This document shows, one piece after another, positions 53,186 to 63,328 of a DNA stretch of 64,000 nucleotides. The notes beneath the pieces are model-generated. The model made no database searches. It worked only from the letters and a program-made list of their open reading frames with translations, and was not told the origin of the DNA. This stretch comes from Undaria pinnatifida. Its lineage: Eukaryota; Sar; Phaeophyceae; Laminariales; Alariaceae. Position 1 is the first letter of the stretch. Every line of letters starts with the position of its first letter. A program made the position numbers and the translations under genes. The DNA is taken from assembly GCA_012845835.1 (NCBI GenBank), contig JABAKD010000023.1, positions 9,837,840-9,901,839 of the forward strand, in the 5' to 3' direction.

Positions 53186-54083
53186 CTCAATCTGTGCGTG
53201 GAAACTACAAATCCTTCAAGGGTATAAATCCGACGGTGTTGGACAGAATGCACTAGTGTATTATGTATATATATCCTGTAAGTCGTACAACCATTGAGGA
53301 GAGGGTGGAGCGTTCGAGGGGTTGCCACGTGTGGGTGGGGGCGGGTGGGGGCGAAAGGCGGGGGGGGGGGGGGGGGGAGGGGAAAAAGGGTTTATAAGTA
53401 TGATCATTACTTATCGGGGAGATTCGGTCATGACGCTTTTTTCGTCTCCGGCTCAGCATGAGATTCTCGGAACTGGAATTCTCGGTGAAATAGGCTCGTT
53501 CGAGCGCCGACTTCCGGACGCGGCTCCAACGCCCCTTGCCCTACCGTGTCCTTTCCGCACATGGACGTGAACGCGGGACGACGCTGAGCGAGACAAGCGA
53601 GAAGCGCGATTTTTATTATTTTGGGCGGTATACGCCCGAGCTGTTCTTGGATCTTGGATGTAGAGCATGAACGAATGAACAAGGCACAACATTTCCAAAC
53701 TGGCATTATTTCGAAATTAACAGCTTAATTTCTTCCGGACGATGCTTTTTCATAGCCGCCTCGAAGCACGTGCCCTATCGCAGCTACGAGTAATGCTGTG
53801 TGTCGTTTCCTTTCGGCTCAGTGTATATAGTTGTATATCACAAACAAGGGATGTGTCTTGAGTACGATTCTCACCCAGATCACGTATGGTATTTAGGAGC
53901 GTGCGCGCTGGTGACGTTATGGATGGTTGTGGCAGTTGTCTGTGTTCCCCTGATTACTGCTTACTAAACTGTAGTACGTGGATAGGGGATATCTCCAGAG
54001 ATCGCTCTTACGAAGTCGGTGATAATTAATTGACAACCTCGAAAACACATTTGGTTGGTTTTTTGCATACCCCACTCGCTTTG

Positions 54084-54140
54084 AGTTTTACCGAGTCACG
54101 CGACAGTGGGTAGTGCTACGTGTCGTGAGTTCGATTGCCA
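54084..54140 (+). other. tRNA-like relic (shortened)
   Basis: CAGTGGGTAGTGCTACGTGT followed by CGTGAGTTCGATTGCC has the D-arm word of the 58.15-58.21 kb A-box repeats and a near-consensus B box. The anticodon arm is missing. Probably a tRNA-derived repeat relic. Confidence 0.4.
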
Positions 54141-54224
54141 TCGACCTCATATTTGTATTTTGCAAGCGTGCACCCTGTCGACATTATGAATGGGTATTTT
54201 GGCAATATAACATATATATATATT

Positions 54225-54760
54225 TTTTCCTAGCCATCCATGACGTAGCTTTCATTCATCCCTCCTCCCCCCTCCAACGCCCCCTCCTTCCCCGCACCCC
54301 GCACGATCGCCTAGATCCAGCACCGCGCGTATAGCAAGCCCCTACACATATGATAAATACGCGCAATCGGAGGATCACACAAAATGTTGCGAAGGTCAGT
54401 GTCGAACAAATCCTTGATCTTATAGCTGGAGTGTATTTTAAGATTATATGTGACTCTCTTGAAAACCCTTCCCCACCCCCCCCCCTCCCCCCCTCCCTTT
54501 TTTCTATCTTTATTCTTCTCGCTTTCTCTTGCTCAAACGCCCCACCTAATATCGAAATCCGCCAGAGTAATAAACACTTCCACGCCCTAGATATCGCCTC
54601 GTGATCGTTCTAGAGCAGTCCATGCCGCTGCTGGAATTCTCACCCACCCCCGCCCCTAACGCAATCTCCTTCCCCACCACCCGCACCATCGCGTAGACCT
54701 AGCACCACGCGTATAGCAAACGCCTACATCTATGGGACCTAAAGCCCTCCCCCCCCCGCC
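54225..54760. repeat. F4-associated segment, inverted relative to 19.9-20.2 kb
   Basis: CTAGCCATCCATGACGTAGC, GATCCAGCACCGCGCGTATA, GCAAGCCCCTACA and the F4 arm (GCGCAATCGGAGGATCACAC) are the reverse complement of the order at 19920-20130. A diverged second round (GTAGACCTAGCACCACGCGT) follows at about 54692. C-rich runs replace the G-rich runs of the other copy. Confidence 0.65.
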
Positions 54761-54929
54761 CCTCGCCCCGCCCGGCACATTTCCCTCCCCTCCCCCACAA
54801 AATGGGTTCATTGTTTCCACGCACAAATTGGCCTGCCCCACCCGTCCCCTCCCGCCCCTCCCCCCCTCCTGCCCCCCTTTTGATCAATATCAGGCCCCCA
54901 CGTCCTTAAAATCACCACCCTCCCCTCAC

Positions 54930-55230
54930 CGGATATTCGACTTACAAGATTCACTTGATAAAATGATGCATTTCCTTTCACAGCTGTCAGATTTCGTCCC
55001 CCTCAGAAACGGGTTTTATAGTTTCCGCGCACAGACTGCCTAGAATCACCCTGTTGACCCTGATAGCTGCGCTGTAGTTGCAAGGGGAGTCGCCGACCTA
55101 TAACCTAAATGAGGACACACAACCCGTAATACGCGCGATCGGAGTATCACACCCAGCTTGCAAAGACGAGTTTCGACAAAATATTCGATCACACAGGTCA
55201 GGTGGAGAGTGTATTTTAGTTTTGGTAATA
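54930..55230 (+). repeat. F4-related composite, direct partner of 52805-53130
   Basis: CCTTTCACAGCTGTCAGAT, CACCCTGTTGACCCTGATAG, TGCAAGGGGAGTCGCCGACC, ACGCGCGATCGGAGTATCAC and GACGAGTTTCGACAAAATAT occur in order. It ends near GGAGAGTGTATTTTAG. Confidence 0.75.
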
Positions 55231-55796
55231 TATTACAAGGGCTTCGCTCGCGGGCGGCTGGGCGCCGCCCGCTACGCTTGCGGAAGGAGGAATAGACATT
55301 CAGTAGAAAGGCGGAAAAGAAGCACAAATGGCGCAACTGGCGACTTAAAAATGCCAAGAGGTCCAAATATAGTACAACGGTACAGGATAGAGACGATTAT
55401 GATTATGAGTTTGTTATTATCATCCATTCGCCCAGTCCATGATGGGCGCGTCGGAGGACTTGCTCGGCATATCCTTCCACCTCTCAGGTAGCACCTAGGT
55501 CCTGTACACCTATTAATAGCTTCTCTAAGTCGATCATCAATATTAAATTATCGCAGTGCATAAACACCAGGCACGCGCTTGTCAAGGATAGAGACAGGAA
55601 AACTACAACTTAAGATGTAAAGGAGCGCAGTGCCAAAAAAAACATGCTGGAAGCAGGAACTTGAACGCACACACCGCAAACATGTGAAGTACATTTGTAT
55701 TCCTGAAAGACGAAGAGCACGCATTTAGGCATAGTTCTCAAAAAACGATGCTGGAATAATAAACCACAACTTAACGTTCTATAAAGAACGTGCTGT

Positions 55797-56342
55797 CAAC
55801 ATTGCTTCCGAAGGAGCATGCAGGCTTGCTTGGACTCTTCCTCCTCAGCGGAGGTACCCAGCACCTTGCACTCTTGTTTTTTGTCGATGGCCTTGTGGAT
55901 CTGTCCACAAACGTTGAAGCATGGCGGGAGAACGTCGATAAGTATGTGTAAAAAAGTATTCGTACTTAACTCCAGCAGACGTCGTAACCATCCAAATTAT
56001 TGGAGCTCCTTTCGCTGTTAGTAATTGTTGTGGTATTGTTGTACTTGCTCTTGGTACTTGGAAAAAGAGCCGCACTTCATAGACTATATCCGCACGCCAT
56101 CCCCTAGTCTTGAGCAAGAGACATGGATGTCTCGACTCGTGACACACAGGACGCAAGATAAGAGTAGAACGTACCTCGATGTCGAACGCCCTCGTGGCAC
56201 CGTGGGAATGGAATGCTGGATGTATATCGAGCAAATGGTCGCCTGCCTTCTTCAGGAGGTCACCGACCTTGATGTCGCCGGTGCACTTCGTGTTTATGTC
56301 CTCGCCGACTTGGCGGCCCTCGGCGGCTGCTTCGCAGGGCTT
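55797..56342 (-). CDS. Two terminal exons of an unrecognised Cys-containing protein (56342-56175, 55900-55797)
   Basis: Minus strand. The first visible exon follows a strong acceptor, TTGTTGTCGTTTGCAG, and has exactly 56 codons beginning KPCEAAAEGRQVGEDIN and including CTGDIKVGDLLKKAGDHLLD. It ends FDIE at a strong donor, GAG/GTACGT. The last exon, if entered at GTGGACAG/ATC in the same phase, reads IHKAIDKKQECKVLGTSAEE then EESKQACMLLRKQC and stops at TGA (55799-55797). The frame is also open upstream of that acceptor (VLPPCFNVCGQ), so the exon may start earlier. Charged, helical and Cys-containing; no domain recognised. The start exon(s) lie upstream (above 56365) and were not identified. 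It may belong with the zinc-like exon at 57386. Confidence 0.55.
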
Positions 56343-56939
56343 CTGCAAACGACAACAACGGATGGGAATACCTTGCGTTCAGTGATTGTACAAAATAGTA
56401 AGGCCACGTAGCTGTCGTCGATTCCCAAAGTTGGAAAGGAAGTCGTACAATTTAACACTGTTGTAATGAAAGCGGTCGTTTATGGGCAAAGCCCTGCCTG
56501 GTACCACAACGTTGCTAACACCTATGAAACCACCACTGGGACAGGAACGAACGGGATTCACAGTCGCAACTGGTAAGCGTAAGCCCCGGTATACTGCTAT
56601 ATAAGGCCTACCGGCGGAATACGGACAACGAAGGGTAAGAGACAGTACCTGCTTTATATATTGTTCGGTACTACTCTATTACTGCTGCTATCAACACTAT
56701 TACGACCGACGTGTACTGCGATTCCTGAAGAGGTTGCGCACCCTACTTGTACTCGTTAATACAAAGAGTTCATGTGGTTGTATGAAAAATGAGTAACAAT
56801 AGTAGTACACCGCGTCACTACATGAACAACTCGCTAACCCCAATCACGGGACTGCTCTCCAGCATCACCCAGGTTAACTTCAGCTTCTGTTTACTGTTAT
56901 ATATCAACCTCCAGTGTGTACTGCGACTGGTGCTGAGGT

Positions 56940-57330
56940 ATCATGCTGCTGTGTTATTTATCACTGCATGGACCATTTTTACAACCCTGGCTGACCCCCG
57001 TGATGAGACTTCCCCGTTTTCATTGCGTCTTACATGTATAGATACCACGTAGTCGTAGTCGTACATCCAAAACGTGTGTTTATATCACAGCACAAAGCGT
57101 CACTGCATGGACCACTTGTTCAACCCCCACTTACCCCGATGACGGGACTGCCCCGTACTCGTAGTCGTTCATACATGAAGCGTGTTTGGCTGTACGTATG
57201 AAAAAGAAACCGCATCACACAGCAGCGTCACTGCATAGGTCTACTCGTAGACCTGAGTACTTGTACAATTCCCGCTTACACCGCGATGAGGGGACTGCCC
57301 CGTACACGTACTCGTACATACATGCAAAAG
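56940..57330. repeat. Degenerate tandem repeat, about 125-150 bp x 3
   Basis: The words GCGTCACTGCATGGACC or GTCACTGCATAGGTC, CGATGA(C/G)GGGACTGCCCCGTA, CTCGTAGTCGT or CTCGTACATACATG, and GTGTTT recur in order at about 56960-57080, 57098-57200 and 57225-57340. The repeats separate the two minus-strand exon groups. Confidence 0.6.
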
Positions 57331-57385
57331 TGTGTTTGTACGCATGAAAAAGAAATCACAGCACAACGACAGAAATGTAACTCAC

Positions 57386-57797
57386 GTTTCGTCAAGCTCT
57401 CAGCTCCTTCGTTAGGGACGCCGATCGAAGGTGAATCACAGGTGTCCGCGTCACACCAGTCACACACACGAGGGTTGTCGCCGCTTCCCCAGTGCTTCTT
57501 GTTAAGGCTATGAAAAGCTTGGCACGTTGAAGGCTCGTCACTCCTGCAGGTGTCGCAGACAGCGTACTGGGAACTCCTGTTTCTCCTATTTCGTGTGATG
57601 AGGAAGCCGTCACAACCCTTGCTCGGGCACGGCCAATCAGGATTGCCAGAAGAAGCCGAGTCCCGTTCTTGCCCGACCAGCTTCCACACGCCTGATCCTG
57701 AACCTCCACCACCCCCACTGTTGGCGGAGCCTCCTCCCGCACTAGCCTTGGTCCGCTTCGCAAATTTCAACTTCAAATTGTTATTCCGATCCGGCAA
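57386..57797 (-). CDS. Exon of a protein with zinc-ribbon-like Cys pairs, partial
   Basis: The frame has a Gly/Ser-rich linker (SAGGGSANSGGGGGSGSG), then DWPCPSKGCDGFLITRNRR, AVCDTCRSDEPSTC and NPRVCDWCDADTCDSP. The paired cysteines (C-x4-C ... C-x2-C, then C-x2-C) and the W-x-C-P start recall RanBP2-type and other small zinc ribbons, but spacing is not that of a family I can name. The exon ends at a strong donor, ACGAAAC/GTGAGT (57385-57380). There is no ATG in frame, so the start lies in an upstream exon; an acceptor such as TTTGCGAAG (about 57756) would fit. Likely a nucleic-acid- or protein-binding factor. The donor leaves phase 1, so it cannot join directly to the exon at 56342. Confidence 0.5.
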
Positions 57798-57835
57798 ATT
57801 TCAAATTCAAATTGTTTGCAGCCGTCAACGGCAAT
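57774..57835. repeat. Short tandem duplication beside the zinc-like exon
   Basis: On the minus strand AACAATTTGAATTTGAAATT is followed 32 bp later by AACAATTTGAAGTTGAAATT. It lies at the upstream edge of the exon, where an acceptor is expected. Confidence 0.6.
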
Positions 57836-58145
57836 TCCCTCTCAACAGCCAGCAATTGGCCAACTTCAAAAGTAAAAGTACAAAAAAGAAGTTGCTGAAA
57901 AAGCAAAATAAAAATATCAGAGAGCAAGCAGTAAAGATCAGAGAATGAGAGCTGAAAAGTAAGTAAGAATGAGACTAGGGAAAGCAAGGAAGGCAAGGAA
58001 CTTCGGGACGGTTCTTTTCCCCAGCAACTAATTTTCTTTTCGGCAATTACGGGCTGAGAAGGGCTGAGAGGGGGGAGGATATGCCGAGCGAGACGTCCGA
58101 AGGGGGCGAGGTCTAGGTATATAGTTTTATATAGATTTAAACTTT

Positions 58146-58208
58146 TTTATAGCACTACCCACTGAGCTACTGAAATAATCAAGTGATTAAATAGCTCAGT
58201 GGGCAGTG
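58146..58208. repeat. Inverted pair of tRNA-like A boxes (hairpin)
   Basis: AGCACTACCCACTGAGCTA (left) and TAGCTCAGTGGGCAGTGCT (right) are inverse complements but for one base, with a spacer of about 22 bp. Each arm read outward (TAGCTCAGTGGG) is a perfect match to the Pol III A box / tRNA D arm. No T arm follows on either side within normal tRNA distance, so these are two facing tRNA 5' halves rather than tRNA genes. Confidence 0.7.
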
Positions 58209-59019
58209 CTGTAAGATTTCTCGGTCAAATCAGTTTGTACGAAAACCGCCGTCCACGCGAGAAGCGCGGAAGATTTTGAATTTCGAACGGTACACTCCAG
58301 TAATTCTCCTGATGACCTTGATGAATGAAGAGGTCGATGAAATACAACTTGGCAAGACATTATTTCCAAATTGGTGTCATATTTATTCACTAAACAAGTA
58401 ATAATAGTGTGTTTGCGAAAGTACGTTTTTAGAAATTTACTTGTTCAAAAATTGTCCCGAAGGTAAGATTTGCGGTAAATTTCTGAAAAAAAGGCAAACA
58501 TGTACTTCATCGAAGGTAGGTTTTGATCAAAAGTTGCGGCAAATTTTGTCTCTGTTTTATTGGCCTACAACGCACCGAGCATTTGTCCGAGGCAGAACGC
58601 CTCTGCAAGGGCCTAATAGTGCCCCAACCACGGGACAAACAGGACGAGCACCGCTGTTTGCACAGCAGCAGCACAACAAGCAATAAACGCACGGAGGATG
58701 GAGAGGGTAGTACCCTGAGCACGACGCGCAGGCGTAACATCAGAGATATGCAGCAGGCCGGTGATGAACCGTCTGTTGCTGCCCTCTGCGTCCGTGACCA
58801 AGGGTTCAGCGCTTGCTGCAAGCTGTGGTGAACTTCTCGCAGCTGGCGGAGTCGAACGCACGCGGAGAGGAGCCTCAACGCAGAGAGCGACACCACGCGC
58901 ATTGGTTGCGGCTATCGTGTGCCGCATCTGGCAAGATAGGACTCGTATCGGTCCATCTGTGCGACAGCAGCCACCGCGCTTCTCCAACATCACCGCGACT
59001 GAAGCGTGGCATGACTTTT

Positions 59020-59059
59020 GGTTTAGGGCAGAGGAGCGGAAACTCCTCTGCCCTAAACC
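59020..59059. repeat. Perfect 17-bp inverted repeat with 6-base loop
   Basis: GGTTTAGGGCAGAGGAG, then CGGAAA, then CTCCTCTGCCCTAAACC. There is no mismatch. It could form a cruciform or an RNA hairpin. There is no T-tract after it, so it is not a simple Pol III terminator. It lies in a region with open frames on both strands (58613-59299 minus, 58761-59180 plus), none of them recognised. Confidence 0.9.
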
Positions 59060-59225
59060 GCTGCGTGCACTGCGGATTCTTCGCAGGGTGGTGCTTCGCA
59101 ATAACAGGTCCACGTTCCATGGGGAAACTGCGCTTCGCCTTCCCTTCCGTCGCATGAGGAAGGCGTTGCTCTGCTTGTAGCACGTGTAATGAGGTAGTCC
59201 CTGCTCAAAAGGAGTTTTTACGCGC

Positions 59226-59562
59226 GAGACAGACCGCCATACCTCTGATTGGTAGTCTGTTGTGTGCTTGCATGTACCGTGTTCCAGGTACTGCTGCACC
59301 TGAAACGAGAGGCTCGAGACTGGAGTACGTACAACGAGTACCCGTATCGTATAGTACTATACAGCAGTAACTCGTACTGCTGCTGCTGTACGTATAGACA
59401 GACCCCCATACCTCTGATTTGTAGTCTGTTGGGTGCTTGCATGTATTATACCGTGTACCAGGTATGCTGCACCTGGAACGAGGGGCTCGAGACTGGAGTA
59501 CGTACAGCGAGTACTCGTATATCGCACAATACTACGAGTACTCGTACTGCTGCTGCTGTATG
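59226..59562. repeat. Tandem duplication, about 170 bp x 2
   Basis: GACAGACC(G/C)CCATACCTCTGAT, GTAGTCTGTTG-GTGCTTGCATGTA, GAGGCTCGAGACTGGAGTAC and CTCGTACTGCTGCTGCTGTA occur at 59228-59395 and 59396-59562. The units end in GTAC/CTG palindromic clusters, and the second has an extra TGTACTCGTACG tail. Confidence 0.9.
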
Positions 59563-60510
59563 TACTCGTACGTATATTACAATCGCGCACATCCCCGTTT
59601 CCCTTCTAAGTTTCGGAGGCGTCGCCTGCAGGATTTTGTTTACCGCTAGCGCAAACACACCAAAAACTCGGTGGGAAGGCAATTTACTTTTTTTAGCGGA
59701 AGGCGAGCAATTTTTTACAAACATATTTTCGCAAACACTCTAATATTACTTGAAAAACAATCTCCTTCGTAACTGCGGTACGGATCACAGTAGTGCATTT
59801 GTTTATTAAATTTTGATTAGATACACGAGCATACATTATATACCTGGTACGGATATAGACGTGGTAATCGCACGCATGACTAAACGAGGAGGAGGTAGTA
59901 GTGATTAGTATTACTGCGCCAAAAAATGCCACACAGCAGCATTGCGAGTGCCTGCGTCCCCGGGGCCTCGAGGGTTGTATTTTACAAATCACTCGTTATT
60001 AAGCTGCGCCATGCAAAGGTGGCAGTATGTAGACAGTATCCACGGAAGAAACCAGTAGTAGTGGCATGCATTCGTCCCGGTATCGCATTGTTTAGTTTTT
60101 TTTTCTCCGTGAAGACTCTTTGAAAAACATATTGGTGGTGTGTGGATGGCGCCCTGTGTTGTTGCTGTGGTCCTGACTCCGTTTAGCGGTCGTGTTGGTA
60201 CGTAACTGACAAAACTGTTTGTGCTGCTTCGTACTTGACGTGCTGCTGAATGCTGATTGATCATCTCTTCTCGATATATATATTGCACACTTGACTTCTG
60301 CTTTCCAGATTCTGGACATACATGCCGTGGTAACAGGTGTCATCCTTCCGTTCCCCCTCCCCGTTACTGCCTTCAAGGTTTTGGCGAATAGGGTTCAGTA
60401 CCCACTGATCGTCGTTTTTTCATCAAGGTTTGCTAGCCCACGCTCTCGCGCTTCCCGCAAGTCGATACGTGCACAAGATACAATACCACGGTAAATTATA
60501 CGAGTACGTA

Positions 60511-60580
60511 CACGGGGGTATTCGAACCCACGAAGCTGACCTATACCAGGCTCGAGGATAACCTGATACGCCACCGGGGA
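60511..60580 (-). other. tRNA-like sequence with A and B boxes (relic or SINE head)
   Basis: On the minus strand, CCCCGGTGGCGTATCAGGTT holds an A-box-like TGGCGTATCAGG. About 33 bases on, GTGGGTTCGAATACCCCCGT holds a B box with one mismatch. Length and spacing fit a tRNA, but the T stem pairs poorly and no clean cloverleaf forms by eye. I assign no anticodon. Confidence 0.4.
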
Positions 60581-60600
60581 AGTGAGTGATATAGAGCCGG

Positions 60601-60640
60601 TGGCCCCGGTGGTTCAGTGGGGTTAACACTAGAATACTAC
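60601..60640 (+). other. tRNA-like 5' half
   Basis: GGCCCCGGTGGTTCAGTGGG, then GTTAACACTAGAATAC, looks like an acceptor stem, D arm and anticodon-arm start. It is truncated by a CTACTACTATT stretch. It points away from the minus-strand tRNA-like sequence at 60511-60580, giving a divergent pair. Confidence 0.4.
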
Positions 60641-61139
60641 TACTATTCATTCTACGTTAGCCTTTGACTTAAATAACCACCGTTGTGAGCTTTGTCTGGC
60701 TATATTTATATGCAGAAATAACAAGGGAAACATGAAAAACCAACTTCTGAAATAGCCTAGCAGCGCGAGTGGGTACAAACTGACGCGAATCGACGAGGGA
60801 AGAAAACAATGAATTATTCTCGCGACAAAAAATGTGGATAGGTACCGTAGTGGGGATGCGCGGGGGGAGTCTGCTATAAGACCCCGGATCTGAGGTATGA
60901 TACTGGGAGGGCGGGAGTAATACGAGCATCACAAAAAATGGGATGGGAAAAAGCAAAGAAGTAAAGTGTATTACTGCTGCTGTAATAATACGATACCCAA
61001 GCAAGTTGCACCGATGGACTCGATTCGGACTGACCGCTGTATTACGCAATTTGGTCCATGTACAACTCCTCTAATCACAGGCCAGTATGAGATGATAGTC
61101 ATTAAATTTGTTAAACTTCTTAGTGAGTGTGGTGTTTCC

Positions 61140-62310
61140 TCTTTCCACGAACCCCGGCCGAGCCAATCAATAGAACGTTGGGTTACACTGTGCGGGGTGG
61201 TGGGTCAAATGAAATGTCCGCGTACTGCGGGGTTGGGGTATATGAATAAAATTTAGCAGTAGCGCGAGGTCCCCAATATTTTTTCTAATTGTAAATACCT
61301 TGAAGGATTTCTGAACCGGCGTTGGACCCTGCTTGTTGTGCTGGCGTTGTGTACGAACCTCAGCTAGCTAAGGCTTCCACACCATGCGGTGTGGTGTCGA
61401 TCCGGGGAAGTTGGCTTTCGTCCCCGGTTTGTTGGAGTTGATGGGGTATGGAAGGATTTCTGGAACGGAGGTAGAACCCTGTCCTCATCGGGTGCTTCGG
61501 GGAGCCCCCCGCCCGTTTGATGGTATATCTCCTCCCCGGGTGTCTCTGACTCTTCCAGCTGCACAGCCAATCAATGACAAGCCAACGGAAATAGATGATT
61601 GTCGCACCATGACGTTGGGCTGTGTCGACCCGCGGCAGAAATCGCTTATCGTTCCCGGTTTGTCAGGATATCTGAAATGGGCACAGTACTCTATATCCTC
61701 CCATGCTGGCGCTGCCTTTATGTCCGAACCCCAGCCAATCAGCGGTAAGCGAATATGGTTCGGGTTCCACGCTGTGCGGAGTGGTGTCGACACGGTAGGT
61801 CATCGTGTTTGTTGCCGCATTTTTGGAGCTGTCGAGATTCGGGGGATTCATGAATCGTGGATGGAACCCATCATCTCCGTGTGCGACAGAAATGCCCCAC
61901 ATTGATCGGCCTCTATCCGCCTAGGACGGCGCTGTGGAGAACCAATCAGCGATTAGACAACGGGAATGGGATTTTCTCGATTTACAGGGTGTTATTGACC
62001 CGAGAAACCTCGTTTTGCTCCCTCGGTTAATGGGAGGTTTAGACTTGTGCGTTGACCTCTGGACCGGGTATAGGACCCTATATATTCCCGAGGTGGAGCT
62101 GGCTCAACATGCGAACCATGGTCAATCAGAAAATCGGCCGGTGGGGTTGAGATTTCCACACCGTGCGGAGAGGTATCAATCTGAACGATGTCCGTGTTCG
62201 TCCCCGGGTTTTCTGAGTTGTAGATGTGTAGACGAATTCCGATCCCGGCATGTGACCCTATCGTTCCCGGGTGACGCCTACTTTGTGCATGAAACCTGGC
62301 CAATGAGCTA
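61140..62310 (+). repeat. Degenerate satellite, about 190-bp period, about 6-7 units
   Basis: A CCAATCA(G/A) or close variant (GTCAATCAG, CCAATGAG) recurs at 61162, 61567, 61734, 61942, 62121 and 62299, with a faint unit near 61360; spacings are about 165-210 bp. Each unit also carries ACAC(C)-TGCGG-GTG-TCGA, a CGT(T/C)CCCGGTTTGT-GGA(G/T) block and a TGGAACCC or TAGGACCCT block. Units are strongly diverged. Two long + frames run through it (61384-61905 and 61934-62425) with loosely repeated peptides such as GVDP and VPGL, but the frames are not kept across units. Confidence 0.6.
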
Positions 62311-62454
62311 TCCGACGAGAGTTACATTTTTTTTTTTTTTTTTCGTCTATGAAAAATCGCGTCTGCAACTCACAACTGTCAAAACTGTAAGCGCTGTATT
62401 CGCGCACTGTATGTACAAAACGTGAGCGATCTACACAGCTAGCAACAAGCAGCA

Positions 62455-62505
62455 TTGCAATAGTGGTCGAGCGGCTGAATGGCGAAGGCGGCGATACCAC
62501 CCGTG
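62455..62505 (+). other. Weak tRNA-Ser-like 5' half
   Basis: TAGTGGTCGAGCGGCTGAAT followed by GGCGAAGGCGGCGATACCAC resembles the A box and long-D-arm start of a serine or leucine tRNA. No B box follows at the right distance. Low confidence. Confidence 0.2.
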
Positions 62506-62639
62506 TTTCGCGCTTGAAACAACGTCATCACGTCTCTCCACGATTAGACAACACACAGACAAACGATTTGGGAGGCTCGGATATAGATGACTGCACTATT
62601 ATATCATGCATTGTACTTTTCAGAAGCTGGCTCAGTGCG

Positions 62640-63325
62640 CGTCTCTGAATAGCTACGAAAGGAACACGAAGCGGACATGGGCGGTGACCTTAGCAGCCCC
62701 GGATGCTTGATTGAGTAAACATATCATAAGAAACGCACTAAACGTCGCCATACTAAAGGGTCAGTCGGCGTGTGCTCGATTTATCCGATCGAAATCTGAT
62801 GAATGAAGCTCGGAATCGGATTCACTCAAAAAACGGTAGCAATTAAAAGTAATATATTGAAATCATTGTTAATATATATCGAACTCTTGGCATTACCTTA
62901 CATACTGTCCCGCGCAGACTATGATAATGGTTGTGTGGCTGCTTTTTTTCCCCTACCAAGTATTGAATCGAACAATTCGAAGTGCTGCCCTGCCCTACCG
63001 GAAGAACGGGTGCCGGTAAATGCCGACATACATGCGGAGCTCTTGTATTGTATTATTTTAAATGCCTATTTTCCAGAATACTTGTCGTACTGGTGGTGCT
63101 GCCGCCGCTGCAGCATGGAGTTTGTTGCTGTTGACTAAACGCGCACATAAAAGTTGTACAGCGTTGCTGCTGCTGGTATTATATTGATGTGTACACTACT
63201 TCCACGGCTTGCGGTAGTCGTTGGACAGCCGCTGCTGCTTGCTATTGTGATAACTACACCTATCGATATGTAGGCCCTATCGTCGAGACGATCGAGAGGC
63301 CTGTTTAAGATCAGGTTTTCAGCCG
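62640..63325. other. No gene recognised
   Basis: One + frame (62803-63138, 111 codons) has no recognisable motif. CTGCTG-rich patches occur at about 63100-63240. Confidence 0.35.
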
Positions 63326-63328
63326 TCT

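Noticed and set aside
58613..59299. 228-codon minus frame and overlapping 139-codon plus frame
   Set aside because: Both cross the perfect hairpin and encode Arg/Ser/Ala-rich sequence without motifs; opposite-strand openness suggests composition rather than a gene.
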